From positions 1 through 64,000 of the forward strand of contig CAZIWH010000002.1 of assembly GCA_964542985.1 (NCBI GenBank): a DNA stretch of 64,000 nt, written 5' to 3'. Numbering within the stretch: position 1 is the first letter of the stretch; each line of letters begins with the position of its first letter. Both the position numbers and the translations under genes were made by a program. Source of the stretch: QNYQ01 sp964542985. GTDB lineage: Archaea > Thermoproteota > Thermoprotei_A > Sulfolobales > Pyrodictiaceae. The notes below the pieces were generated by a model. That model saw only the letters and a program-made list of their open reading frames with translations, had not been told where the DNA came from and searched no databases. Shown here one piece after another: positions 8,309 through 16,451 of this stretch.

Positions 8309-9490
8309 TTAACGCGGCAGAAGCGAGGCAAGCCTCTGGAGCTTAGCGAGGGCCCTCCTCCTCGACTTCTCATCAAGCCTAGCCTCTCGCACAAGTTGTT
8401 CAAGGAATTCTATGACCGCCTCAGCGTAGTCTCTCCTAAAGGGGTATGGTACGCCGTCTTTTCCTCCAACGGTATAGGCGTAGCGGAACGGATCCATGGG
8501 TATCGATGCAGGATCGCAATGACTCACTGGCACGCCATAGACAAGCTCCGCTACAAGGGCTAGGCTTCTAACCACAGCTGGGCCTACGCCCTTCAAGAGA
8601 AGCATCTCCTCAAGATTACCTGGGGATGTGTCGTGAAGGAGCCTCAGCACCTCGCCTATTCGGCGCGGGGGCCGCGGCTGTGGCCGGTAGTAGGCGCGCA
8701 GCCTCGCGGCCTCCCGTTCCTCGGCTCCTCTCCGGCCGAGCCACGTGTCGAGCCCAGCTATCCCGGCTGCGAGCCTATGTGCCCTAGCAACCTCTTCGAG
8801 CAGCCGCTGCGGCGGCGTCGAGGAGACGAGTTCGGGTAGCAGTCTCCTCGCCTCTAGGCTTGCCCTGCTAGTGAGGTCAAGTGGTATAGCCTTCTCGTGC
8901 CTAGCAGCAGCTATGGCGCTATGCGGTTCTAGCGTCGGTGTGACTGGCAGCGGGCGCAGCCAGTGGTACCGCCTCGCCATCCTAGTCTCGGGGTTCATGC
9001 CTTGCTGTACTATCGTCCACAGCCCGTCCTCAGAGACCAGTACTGCATGGTGGTAGAGATTATAGCCGTCCTGGAGCAGGACGCTGTCGGTCTTCGCTGC
9101 GAGCCTGGACGCGTATTCAGCCTCTTCTGCGGCGCGGCTGGATATGAGGCCCTCGTCGGCGGCCTCGTGCAGCTCCTGGGGTGTGTTCCTTGAAGCCTGG
9201 CCCTTCCCACCGGCCACGACTATCCCTAAGCCAGGGTTCTCGCGCACAACTTGCTTCACTATACCTATGGTCACAGTGGTTGAGCCGCTGCTATCCCAGT
9301 CCATGCCTATAGTGTTGTTAAACGCCTGGAACCACAAGGGATCGCTCATCCTCTTAATGAACTCCGAGGGGCCATAGAGTTCGACGATGACCTCCAGTAT
9401 AGCCTTAGCCATCCTCTTCATGTACTTGGCGAGCCATGGTGGTACATGGCCGTCATGGAGGGGTAGGTCAGCTACGCCGGTTAGAGGCAA
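8309..9490 (-). CDS. DUF763 family protein
   Basis: A 393-residue protein recognised by GVADLPLHDGHVPPWLAKYM at the N-terminus, then DPLWFQAFNN, MDWDSSGSTT, VAGGKGQASRNTP and VLLQDGYNLYHH. These are hallmarks of DUF763, an uncharacterised family widespread in archaea and thermophiles. A helix-hairpin-helix-like segment (LLLKGVGPAVVRSLAL, about residue 300) and the many conserved acidic, Arg and His residues hint at nucleic acid work, but no function is proven. Last gene of a minus-strand set with pepQ. Confidence 0.85.
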   Translation of the reverse strand: MPLTGVADLPLHDGHVPPWLAKYMKRMAKAILEVIVELYGPSEFIKRMSDPLWFQAFNNTIGMDWDSSGSTTVTIGIVKQVVRENPGLGIVVAGGKGQASRNTPQELHEAADEGLISSRAAEEAEYASRLAAKTDSVLLQDGYNLYHHAVLVSEDGLWTIVQQGMNPETRMARRYHWLRPLPVTPTLEPHSAIAAARHEKAIPLDLTSRASLEARRLLPELVSSTPPQRLLEEVARAHRLAAGIAGLDTWLGRRGAEEREAARLRAYYRPQPRPPRRIGEVLRLLHDTSPGNLEEMLLLKGVGPAVVRSLALVAELVYGVPVSHCDPASIPMDPFRYAYTVGGKDGVPYPFRRDYAEAVIEFLEQLVREARLDEKSRRRALAKLQRLASLLPR

Positions 9491-9538
9491 AAGACCCTAA
9501 CCTCCATGCCCCTAGGCGCCGTGCGGTGGAGACCCAGG

Positions 9539-10663
9539 CTACTGCCATAGCCAGGCCGGGAACCTGGTAATCTTCCCCGCCCCGCGGCTGGTTATCACCA
9601 CGAGTTCTTCTATCCTCACGCCAAGCTTGCCCGGGATATAGACGCCAGGCTCTATGGTTATCACCATGCCGGGCTCGAGCACGGTCCCATCTGAGAACGT
9701 GACCCTAGGGGCCTCGTGGACCTCTATTCCGACGCCATGGCCTGTGCTATGAATGAAGTACTTGGCGAGTCCATACTTCTCCAAGACGCCGCGTGCGGCA
9801 GCATCTACCTCCGAAGCCTTAGCGCCCGGCTTTGCGGCATCAAGGGCGGCGGAGACGGCCTCATAGACGGCTTCAGCTACATGGCGGAACTCTGCAGGCG
9901 AGCCGTTGTAGAAGAGGGTTCTAGTCATGTCGCTGCAGTACCCCTTGTATACTGCGCCAAGATCTATGAGCACGGGAGTGGGGCGGGTGAGCACACGGCT
10001 AGTAGAGGGAGCAGCATGAGGGTACACAGTGTTCTCCCCGAACGCTACTATCGGTGAGAATGAAGGTCCCTCGCCGCCGTCTGCCAGTATGCTGCGCAGT
10101 ATCTCTCCCGCAACCTCCGCCTCGCTTACACCATAATCAAGCATAGATATCGCTGCCCTTAGTGCCTCCTCCGCTATTCTTGTCGCAGCCTCGATTCTCT
10201 CAAGCTCCCAGGGCTCCTTCCTCATCCTCATAACGGAAACATCTCTACTCAAGTCGGACAGCTGCTTGCATATTGAGGCCAGGCGCTCCCAGAACTGCCT
10301 AGAGCCGCCAACTAGCCCACAACTAGCCCCTACGAGGCGGGCAGCGACATCGCCACCCCTGCCCTCCTCAACCCTTACGCCCGCCTCCTCGACCACGAGC
10401 CTCCCGGGAAGCCCATAGGGCTTATACACGACCACCTCTAGGTCAGCGCCCTCCTCCTCAACGAAGTGAAGCGCATGCAGGTACTCGAGCACCGGCACGA
10501 GGAGATAGGCGGAATCCCTTGTCACGGCGAGGAGCCCAGCACCCCGGTAGCCGGTGAAGTAGAAGACACTCGGCTCATCGACTACTATTACGCCGTCGAG
10601 CCCCTTCTCCTCGGCGAGAGAGCGGAGACGCGCTATACGCCTCTCATATGCGATCCACGTCAA
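9539..10663 (-). CDS. M24 family metallopeptidase (Xaa-Pro dipeptidase/aminopeptidase type)
   Basis: A 374-residue pita-bread peptidase with an N-terminal creatinase-like domain (1-135) and a catalytic domain. Dinuclear metal ligands are visible: DLGAVYKGYCSDMTRT (two Asp), HSTGHGVGIEVHE (His), ITIEPGVY (Glu) and RIEELVVI (Glu). It probably cleaves Xaa-Pro dipeptides in peptide turnover. The TTG start overlaps the upstream gene's TGA stop (TTGA). Confidence 0.9.
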   Translation of the reverse strand: MTWIAYERRIARLRSLAEEKGLDGVIVVDEPSVFYFTGYRGAGLLAVTRDSAYLLVPVLEYLHALHFVEEEGADLEVVVYKPYGLPGRLVVEEAGVRVEEGRGGDVAARLVGASCGLVGGSRQFWERLASICKQLSDLSRDVSVMRMRKEPWELERIEAATRIAEEALRAAISMLDYGVSEAEVAGEILRSILADGGEGPSFSPIVAFGENTVYPHAAPSTSRVLTRPTPVLIDLGAVYKGYCSDMTRTLFYNGSPAEFRHVAEAVYEAVSAALDAAKPGAKASEVDAAARGVLEKYGLAKYFIHSTGHGVGIEVHEAPRVTFSDGTVLEPGMVITIEPGVYIPGKLGVRIEELVVITSRGAGKITRFPAWLWQ

Positions 10664-11238
10664 GGCCCATTCACCGCCGCCTCGCAGACACTTCGTGCCA
10701 GCTCGCGGCCCCGGGTAACATAGGCTATCCGGCAGCTAAGCCTGGGATCCAGCACGCCGTCGGGCATGCAGCGGGTAAGCCTCTCGGTGAGCAACTCCTC
10801 GCCGCCCATAACAAGCCTGAAGACTGGGATGCCAAGGCTACACGCTATAAGCTCCTCGTATAGGGTTCCGATGCCACCGCCAAGCGAGGCTAGAACAGAG
10901 CCGCTCCTAACCAGTATAGTGCTCCTCTCCCTCACACCCATGCCCGTGCGAATCACCACACTGCCCTCCGGAAACTCGTCATCCTCATAGACGCTAGGTA
11001 TAACGAAGACAATCCCAAGCCCCCTGGCACGGGCCTCATCCGCCACGGGCCTCATGAGGCCACGGTAGCCGCCGAGTACAAGCACCGCGCCCGGGCATAG
11101 CCTCGAAACTTCCTTCACAAACTCGCGGATTTCCCTGACCCTAGCCAGCTCCGGCTCGCCGCTGTAGGCGGCTACAGCAATCTGCAAGGAGCCCCAGCCG
11201 TGTGGCACGCGTGACCACCCAGGAAGCCTAGCTTCCAT
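10660..11238 (-). CDS. LOG/TIGR00725-type Rossmann nucleotide-binding protein
   Basis: A protein of about 192 residues with a lysine-decarboxylase-like (LOG) fold: VLVLGGYRGLMRPVADEARARG and the phosphate-binding SLGGGIGTLYEELIA. Family members include cytokinin-activating phosphoribohydrolases and uncharacterised TIGR00725 proteins; the substrate here is unknown. The reading frame is open further upstream, to 11367, but that part runs antisense through the XPF gene and is low-complexity. I chose the ATG at 11238. It overlaps pepQ downstream by 4 bases. Confidence 0.75.
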   Translation of the reverse strand: MEARLPGWSRVPHGWGSLQIAVAAYSGEPELARVREIREFVKEVSRLCPGAVLVLGGYRGLMRPVADEARARGLGIVFVIPSVYEDDEFPEGSVVIRTGMGVRERSTILVRSGSVLASLGGGIGTLYEELIACSLGIPVFRLVMGGEELLTERLTRCMPDGVLDPRLSCRIAYVTRGRELARSVCEAAVNGP

Positions 11239-11293
11239 GTATGTGGTAGCAAATGTAGCCCCCGCGCTGCTAGGCGGAGGGCAGGAGGGAGCC

Positions 11294-12034
11294 TTGGGGA
11301 TACTCTCATCCACTCTCCTTACGCCGGTCGACGTTGTTGTTGACAGTAGGGAGGCGTCCAAGAACAAGGATATAGTTGAGGCGCTCCGCTCTAAGGGCCT
11401 TGCAGTAGCTGTCGCGGAGCTTGCTGCCGGAGACTACTACCTCATGGCTCCCGAGCCCTCGAAGGCCCTGCTGGTTGAGAGAAAGACTGTGATAGACTTT
11501 GCTAATAGTATAAGAGATAACAGGATATGGGATCAAGCCAAGAGGCTCAAGGAGGCGGCTAGCCTCGACGGCGTCAAGCCAGTAATTCTTCTTGAGGGCT
11601 GGCTCGGGCTCGTTGAAAAACGGACACGCTGGCGCATCTCCGCAGTACTCCGTGTACTCGATGAGCTTGTGCTCGACTGGGGTATACCCGTAATCCCCGC
11701 GCACAATAAGAAAGCCACGATAGAGTGGCTCGCAGCCAAGGCTAAGAGCCTTGGGGAGACAAGGGAGAAGAGGCTCCTAAGGCTACGCGTGGAGAAGAAG
11801 CCTATGAGCATCAATGAGAGGATACTCTACGTCGCGGAGGGGGTTGTGGGCCCAGTACTTGCCCGAAGACTCCTGGCGTATTTCGGGACGCTGAAGAGGA
11901 TAGCGAATGCTACGGTGAAGGAGCTGATGCAGGTGGAGGGGATAGGTGAGAAGAGGGCTCGAGAAATCTATGCAGTATTCAACACTAAGTGGATACCAGA
12001 TATGGAAAAACCCCGAGAAAATGGCCTAAGCTAG
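11294..12034 (+). CDS. xpf: XPF/Mus81-type structure-specific endonuclease (short crenarchaeal form)
   Basis: About 246 residues: an ERCC4 nuclease domain with VVVDSREASKN and LLVERKTVIDFANSI (the ERK-x3-D catalytic motif), then a tandem helix-hairpin-helix domain (LMQVEGIGEKRAREIYAVF, near the C-terminus). Crenarchaeal XPF lacks the helicase half of the euryarchaeal Hef and acts as a dimer with PCNA on flaps and branched DNA. The frame is open from an ATG at 11237, but TTG at 11294, preceded by GGAGGGA, gives a size close to the usual ~230 residues and avoids antisense overlap with the LOG-like gene. No clear PCNA-binding box is seen at the C-terminus. Confidence 0.85.
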   Translation: MGILSSTLLTPVDVVVDSREASKNKDIVEALRSKGLAVAVAELAAGDYYLMAPEPSKALLVERKTVIDFANSIRDNRIWDQAKRLKEAASLDGVKPVILLEGWLGLVEKRTRWRISAVLRVLDELVLDWGIPVIPAHNKKATIEWLAAKAKSLGETREKRLLRLRVEKKPMSINERILYVAEGVVGPVLARRLLAYFGTLKRIANATVKELMQVEGIGEKRAREIYAVFNTKWIPDMEKPRENGLS

Positions 12035-12285
12035 GCAACCTCGTAGTGTATTATGTTAACGGGACAGGCCTCGGCGGCCGAGGCGACACAGTCCTTGAGG
12101 TCCTCGGGGACCTCGCCCTCGGCGGGGTTGCTGGGATCGATCCTCCACTTGGGGACTATCTGGCTCTTCCCGTCCTCTTCGCTCATCTCGAACACGTCGG
12201 GGCAGAGGCTGACACATATCATGTCAGCAATGCATTGCTCGCGGTCTATGCGTACACGTATCTTCCCGGCCAACGGTTTCACCAA
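12031..12285 (-). CDS. Small ferredoxin with Asp-substituted cluster motif
   Basis: 84 residues. The cluster motif reads C-x2-D-x2-C-x3-C-P near residue 18 with a distant CP near residue 74. An Asp stands where the second Cys normally is, as in Pyrococcus furiosus ferredoxin, which binds an Asp-ligated [4Fe-4S] that interconverts with [3Fe-4S]. A further Cys (near residue 66) may form a disulfide with another one, as in that protein. The start is TTG at 12285 with GGAGG upstream. It follows DUF429 by 26 bases, and its stop shares CTAG with the xpf stop. Confidence 0.85.
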   Translation of the reverse strand: MVKPLAGKIRVRIDREQCIADMICVSLCPDVFEMSEEDGKSQIVPKWRIDPSNPAEGEVPEDLKDCVASAAEACPVNIIHYEVA

Positions 12286-12311
12286 GCCCTAGGCCTCCAT
12301 GTATGGGTGTT

Positions 12312-12881
12312 TTAGGCTTTCTTTCTCTGCCTACAGAGCCCTGGCTGCGGGAGAAGCAGGAAGGTGTCAGGGCCTAGGCTGATGGCGTAGCCCTCCATGA
12401 GTCCGGCGCCCACCGCGGCGGCGAGGAGGGCATCTACTTCATCCTTCCCGGCCCCTGGTGGAGCCTCTATGTTGAGCAGCTTGAGAAGCTCGGCGGCGCC
12501 GCAGCCGCTTACGCGTAACGCGCTGCGTGGATGAGTCTCAGCCACCTCTGCCACAACGTCAAGGAGCTGTCGGAGCCTAACTCCTCTTCGGAGAAGAGCC
12601 TGCATGGAGGGAAGCGTGAGCGGTAGCAGTCGGGCGCCGAGACGCATGGCAGCTAGCTCGGCTAAGCGGAAGCCGCGTCCTCTCGGAGGAGGAGTCACGG
12701 GGGCGTCGATGACTACGAGGCTTGGTGCGTGAGAGAGTATAAGCGATGCTATATCGTCAACACTTCCATGGACCGTGGTCAGCTCCACTAGCTCATGGCG
12801 CCCCCTCTGCGCTGTGAGCACGGCTACACCGGTTCTACGCCTCGGCGACGCAGAGAGGTCTACGCCGGCTACCTTGGGCAA
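12312..12881 (-). CDS. DUF429 family protein (predicted RNase H-like nuclease)
   Basis: 189 residues with KVAGVDLSAS at the N-terminus, LVVIDAPVTPPPRGRGFRL (near residue 56), AETHPRSALR and GKDEVDALLAA near residue 145. The spaced Asp/Glu residues fit an RNase H-fold metal site. The family is predicted to be a nuclease but has no firm function. It overlaps the upstream DHH gene by 13 bases, so the pair is co-translated. Confidence 0.75.
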   Translation of the reverse strand: MPKVAGVDLSASPRRRTGVAVLTAQRGRHELVELTTVHGSVDDIASLILSHAPSLVVIDAPVTPPPRGRGFRLAELAAMRLGARLLPLTLPSMQALLRRGVRLRQLLDVVAEVAETHPRSALRVSGCGAAELLKLLNIEAPPGAGKDEVDALLAAAVGAGLMEGYAISLGPDTFLLLPQPGLCRQRKKA

Positions 12882-13858
12882 CCCCCTAGCTCCCTCAACG
12901 CCTTCTCAAGGCGGCGGGCGGCGTAGAGAAGGCGGGCCTTGGGGTAAATCAGTGAGAGTAGCCGGTAGTGGAGCGGCAGCCTCAGTGGCGCCCCAGCAGC
13001 CCTGGGGTGGCCCCCGCCTCCGAGCCGGTAGGCTATCTCCCTGACGTTGACTTCGCGGGAGCGTAGGCTCATCCCATGACTCTTTCTCCTAACAATTACT
13101 GCCACGTCTGCATTCATCCTGTAGAGCAGGGCATTGCCAAGTATACTCGCGTTCGGCGGGCCAGGCTTCTTCAACGTGAACACTATTCTGCAGCCATTGT
13201 ACTCCCTAACTATGGTGTTCTTGATGGCGTAGCTGAAGCCCGTGAACTCTAGCCGAAGGTACTCGTTCAGAGCCTCGTCGAGGTCGGGCCACCATAGGCT
13301 TCCCTCCCAGAAGCCGCGTATCATATTTCTCTTCCACTCGTCGCCCTTCGCGCCACGGTAGCGGTCCACGACACGGTATAGGCGGGGAGCCAATGGGTCA
13401 TCCCAGCGCCAGAGGTCAGCAGCGCAGGTGGCGCTCACGAGCCTCTCTATGAACTCGTCGGACTCAGCGTCGAGAACCTTCGGAGCATATCTGGCTACGA
13501 CACCCGCTGCGCACGTGCTCACGTCAATGAATACCTTCACGCCTGCATCCTCAAGGCCGCGTATCCACTCAAGGCTCCACCGGTGATGGTCATACCATTC
13601 AACCCTAACTCCCCGGGAGGTGAGTCGTTTAACAGCGCGCAGAACATCGTCAAACGTGTCAGCGTTAGGCCCCAGATCCATAATGGCTATTCTCTGCGCA
13701 TCTGGCGGATCAGACAGAACCTTGTGGAGCTTGTAGGGCTCAGTCATAGTGACTGTAGCCTCTACGTCGGGCTCAAGCCCAGCGAGCCTCAAATAGATAG
13801 CAGCAGAGGCGATACCGTCAAGATCAGTATGTGTCACTATAGCCGCCTTAGCCGCCAT
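12869..13858 (-). CDS. DHH/DHHA1 family phosphoesterase
   Basis: About 329 residues. The DHH domain shows VTHTDLDGIAS (motif I), AIMDLG (motif II) and the DHH triad in EWYDHHRW (motif III). The C-terminal DHHA1 domain carries GGGGHPRAAG. All metal ligands look intact, so it should be an active phosphoesterase, perhaps an oligoribonucleotidase or RecJ-like exonuclease. The frame is open from 13888, but a TATA-like box at 13892-13899 makes the ATG at 13858 the sensible start, with a GGCAGGG Shine-Dalgarno-like stretch. Confidence 0.85.
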   Translation of the reverse strand: MAAKAAIVTHTDLDGIASAAIYLRLAGLEPDVEATVTMTEPYKLHKVLSDPPDAQRIAIMDLGPNADTFDDVLRAVKRLTSRGVRVEWYDHHRWSLEWIRGLEDAGVKVFIDVSTCAAGVVARYAPKVLDAESDEFIERLVSATCAADLWRWDDPLAPRLYRVVDRYRGAKGDEWKRNMIRGFWEGSLWWPDLDEALNEYLRLEFTGFSYAIKNTIVREYNGCRIVFTLKKPGPPNASILGNALLYRMNADVAVIVRRKSHGMSLRSREVNVREIAYRLGGGGHPRAAGAPLRLPLHYRLLSLIYPKARLLYAARRLEKALRELGGCPR

Positions 13859-13891
13859 AAACGTCCCTGCCAGGTGACTCTTCCACACGGG

Positions 13892-13899
13892 TTAAATAA
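13892..13899 (-). promoter_or_regulatory. TATA-like box for the DHH-DUF429-ferredoxin operon, readable on both strands
   Basis: TTATTTAA on the minus strand lies 34 bases before the DHH ATG. The complement TTAAATAA is an equally good box A for the plus strand, predicting a start near 13925 at the edge of the GC-rich gap. Confidence 0.6.
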
Positions 13900-13900
13900 G

Positions 13901-14140
13901 CGCGGCGGCTCGGCGACGCCGACCCCGCTCACCGCGCCCCCAGCCATATGGGTGATAGCGTCCCTACGGGGGCGCTGCGCGCCGGAGTATGTCCTCACAG
14001 CCACCGCGCCAGAGGCTCCCTTGGTGCCCGCCTCCTTTTCAGCGCCTCGGGCTTCTCAGCCTACACCCCGGAGGCCCCCTTAGGGGGCTGGGGCTCAGGT
14101 TCGGACCTCAGCCCCTCTGCTGGGGCGCCTCGGGTCCCCG
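13901..14140 (+). ncRNA. Candidate structured RNA or leader in a very GC-rich gap
   Basis: Hand count gives about 73% G+C over 240 bases, above the flanking genes. No convincing protein. Self-complementary segments: GCGCCCCC 13934-13941 with GGGGGCGC 13968-13975; GCCCCC/GGGGGC 14074-14088 with a 3-nt loop; GGGGCT-C-AGGT/ACCT-C-AGCCCC 14090-14115 with loop TCGG and one C-C mismatch; CTCGG/CCGAG 14129-14142. GCGCCTCGGG is repeated at 14042 and 14125. In hyperthermophiles, GC enrichment plus stems marks functional RNA. It has a box A upstream (13892). It could also be the leader of agoG. I find no RNase P, SRP or tRNA signatures. Confidence 0.35.
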
Positions 14141-14149
14141 AGATGCTAG

Positions 14150-15040
14150 GTGTGGAGCGTGGAGCGGTTGACGGCTGAGGCCAGCCGTGTTGTATGGGAA
14201 CGTGTCCATGAGGTCGGGCGAGTGTTGGCGAGAGTACCTCGGGATGCTATCGTCTTTGTAGAGACTAGTGATCCACAGTACGCGGCTGTTGGCCATCTCT
14301 ATAGGAGACATGGCCTACAAGCGGTGGCTCTCGTGGTCGCCAACGCTTTGGTAAGCTACCGGCTCAGCCTGCCGGGCGAGAAGTATTGGCAGGAGTTCGC
14401 AGACTTCTTCGCCTCCACTGAGACGCCGACAACGGTGGAGATGCTTGTCGCCGAGATAAGGCGCTTCCTCTACAGCAGCAGGGGTAACCGCCTGGTGAGG
14501 GAGCAGAAGCTTGCCAGGCTTAGGAAGGCGGCGCCGGTACTAGAGAGGCTCCTAGAGAGCCCTGAGGAATACACGGACCTCCGACTCCTTGTCCGTAGTC
14601 TAGCCTCAGTATTGAGGGCCCGTGGCGAGGAGAAGACGATAGTGTTTGCGGCAAAGATGGCCCGCTACTTATATATGCACGCCGGTCTGGAGACGCGGGG
14701 TGGCGAAGAGATACCTGTACCCATAGACAGGAGGATGGCGTTGCTGACATCCTCAAGTGGCATGGTGGCCGCGAGGGTGCAGGCGATAATGAGCAGACTC
14801 CGCGGCGACGCCCTAAGAGCCTGGATGACCGTGGCGAGAGAGTCGGGGATACCATCGATAAGCCTTGATGCCCTTGTCTGGCTCCCAGCCCAGGGCGTGG
14901 AGAAGCACATACGCCGCGGCATAGAGGTGGCGCGCGACGAGTATGCCAGGAAACTAGTATCCTACACGGGCGGCATGGTGAAATGGGGGCTCGCGAGGAG
15001 CGTCGCAGAGCAGCTCCTCTACCAGGAGCCCCTAGAATAG
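14150..15040 (+). CDS. agoG: N-glycosylase/DNA lyase AgoG (archaeal 8-oxoguanine DNA glycosylase)
   Basis: 296 residues aligning with Pyrobaculum AgoG: DPQYAAVGHLYRRHG, VSYRLSLPGEKYWQEFADFF, EEKTIVFAAKMARYLYMHAG (with the catalytic Lys of the helix-hairpin-helix), IPVPIDRRMALLT and ARESGIPSISLDALVWLPAQG. It excises 8-oxoguanine and cuts the strand by beta-elimination, a base-excision repair step suited to hot oxidising conditions. GTG start. It overlaps the convergent M28-like gene by 9 bases. Confidence 0.88.
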   Translation: MWSVERLTAEASRVVWERVHEVGRVLARVPRDAIVFVETSDPQYAAVGHLYRRHGLQAVALVVANALVSYRLSLPGEKYWQEFADFFASTETPTTVEMLVAEIRRFLYSSRGNRLVREQKLARLRKAAPVLERLLESPEEYTDLRLLVRSLASVLRARGEEKTIVFAAKMARYLYMHAGLETRGGEEIPVPIDRRMALLTSSSGMVAARVQAIMSRLRGDALRAWMTVARESGIPSISLDALVWLPAQGVEKHIRRGIEVARDEYARKLVSYTGGMVKWGLARSVAEQLLYQEPLE

Positions 15041-16417
15041 CTCCTCGTACATTTTGTCCAGCAGGTTGGCTACCTCAAAGTCCAGCAGCCGGGCGGCCTC
15101 ACCGCCAGTGGCGCCGCGGAGGGCAATAACCCTCCACCAGGCGTACAGTCCTCCGTCTCCTGCAGCGGAGTAGAGCCTGCACGACGGGGCCACGCAGCTC
15201 CGCCCGAAGCGCAGCCCCCAGGGCCCCCAGGAGCCCACATGCGTGCAGAGCGCCGCCTCCGCGCGCGCAGCAGCCTCAAGGCCAGCGCCGCCGCGCAGCA
15301 CAGCACGGTAGAGTCTGTAGAGCGCGCGGGCTGTGAAGGCGGCAAACCGCTCCGAGGCCACACCGGAGGCCCTCGCAGCGAGAACTCTGACAACTAAGCT
15401 GCCGCCTCCGCCAGTCTCTCTGGGCCGTGGAGGAGGAGTGTCGGTCTCCTCCACCCGGAGAGGTTGCGGCACCGAGCCGAGATAGAGCCATGGTCTCTCC
15501 ATGGAGGCGGGTGGGGCAGCACCTTCGCCTCCACTATGCCTATAGCCCAGGATCTCCGCCACGAGAAGCGAACCCCATGCACCGCTCCATGGAGGCTCAA
15601 CTGCAACCACGGCGAGAGGCTCAGCACGGAGCAATTCGAGGACCTCGGAGAGCACCGAGAAACTCCACATTCTCCAGCCGCATCCCCAGGGAGAACCCCC
15701 CTCGCTGAACCCGAGGCTAGCAAACCCGCCGCCCCGGACGGCGGCGAGAGCCAAGGCAGCAGCCACTCCCCCGAGCAACCCTCGGCGACCTGGAAGATAG
15801 TCGTGGTGAGCAACGAACAGCAGTGTATCCCCGCCCCACTCACCGGCGTAGATCAGCCGGGCGTGAGAAGCACCCCCGGGGCTGCACTCGATTCTCACAA
15901 CGCTCCCTGCCAGCTCCCCAGCCCTCACGCCTTCGAGAACCACGGCGGGAGGCGCATCATCCGCCACGAGACCTCTGACCGGGGGGCAGGGCTCAACAAG
16001 CCCGGCAGCCCTGCAAGCTGTGAGAAAGACGACGCCAACAGCCCCGGCCTCGACTGCGGAGATGTAGACGGAAAGGAGGTCTTCAAGGCTTCGAGGCGCC
16101 TCAACAACTAGCACCGCACCTGGCCTAGGCCATGCCAGGGCCGGCGCCTCCACGCCTCCCTTGCAGCCGGCCACGCAGAAGCCCTCAAGCTCGCCCAGAA
16201 GCGGGTGGAGGAGCCTGCAGTACCCCCAGCTCTCGCCGCGCACCCGTACCCATGTAGCGCCTGTGCCACCCAGCAGCCTCTCGGCCTCCTCCATCACGGT
16301 CTCGGCCAGACGGTGCTCGGCGTGTGAGCCCGGCGGCGCAGCGGCGGGAGCACGGGAGAGGAGCCTACCAAGAATCTCCCGGTAGAGTGAGGCGTAGTGG
16401 GCCAAGACCTGCGCCAC
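15032..16417 (-). CDS. M28-like (PA-domain plus peptidase-fold) protein, probably without the metal site
   Basis: 461 residues. The PA-like region (about 110-190, AVEAGAVGVVFL) is followed by a peptidase M28-like core with VAHHDYLPG. In M28 enzymes the HxD motif is followed by D-N/D, then E-E, then D. Here those read LLGG, FSEGG and VEPPW, so most zinc ligands appear lost. I infer an inactive or repurposed peptidase. It is strongly Ala/Gly/Leu/Arg-rich and has unusually high GC. Single gene, convergent with agoG. Moderately sure of the family, less of the function. Confidence 0.55.
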   Translation of the reverse strand: MAQVLAHYASLYREILGRLLSRAPAAAPPGSHAEHRLAETVMEEAERLLGGTGATWVRVRGESWGYCRLLHPLLGELEGFCVAGCKGGVEAPALAWPRPGAVLVVEAPRSLEDLLSVYISAVEAGAVGVVFLTACRAAGLVEPCPPVRGLVADDAPPAVVLEGVRAGELAGSVVRIECSPGGASHARLIYAGEWGGDTLLFVAHHDYLPGRRGLLGGVAAALALAAVRGGGFASLGFSEGGSPWGCGWRMWSFSVLSEVLELLRAEPLAVVAVEPPWSGAWGSLLVAEILGYRHSGGEGAAPPASMERPWLYLGSVPQPLRVEETDTPPPRPRETGGGGSLVVRVLAARASGVASERFAAFTARALYRLYRAVLRGGAGLEAAARAEAALCTHVGSWGPWGLRFGRSCVAPSCRLYSAAGDGGLYAWWRVIALRGATGGEAARLLDFEVANLLDKMYEELF

Positions 16418-16451
16418 CAGGCCGCTCCCAGGGCATGGAGGAAGAGAGGTG

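Noticed and set aside
13901..14140. RNase P RNA or SRP RNA
   Set aside because: The conserved GAGGAAAGUC-type and GGAAGG-AGCA-type sequences are absent on both strands.
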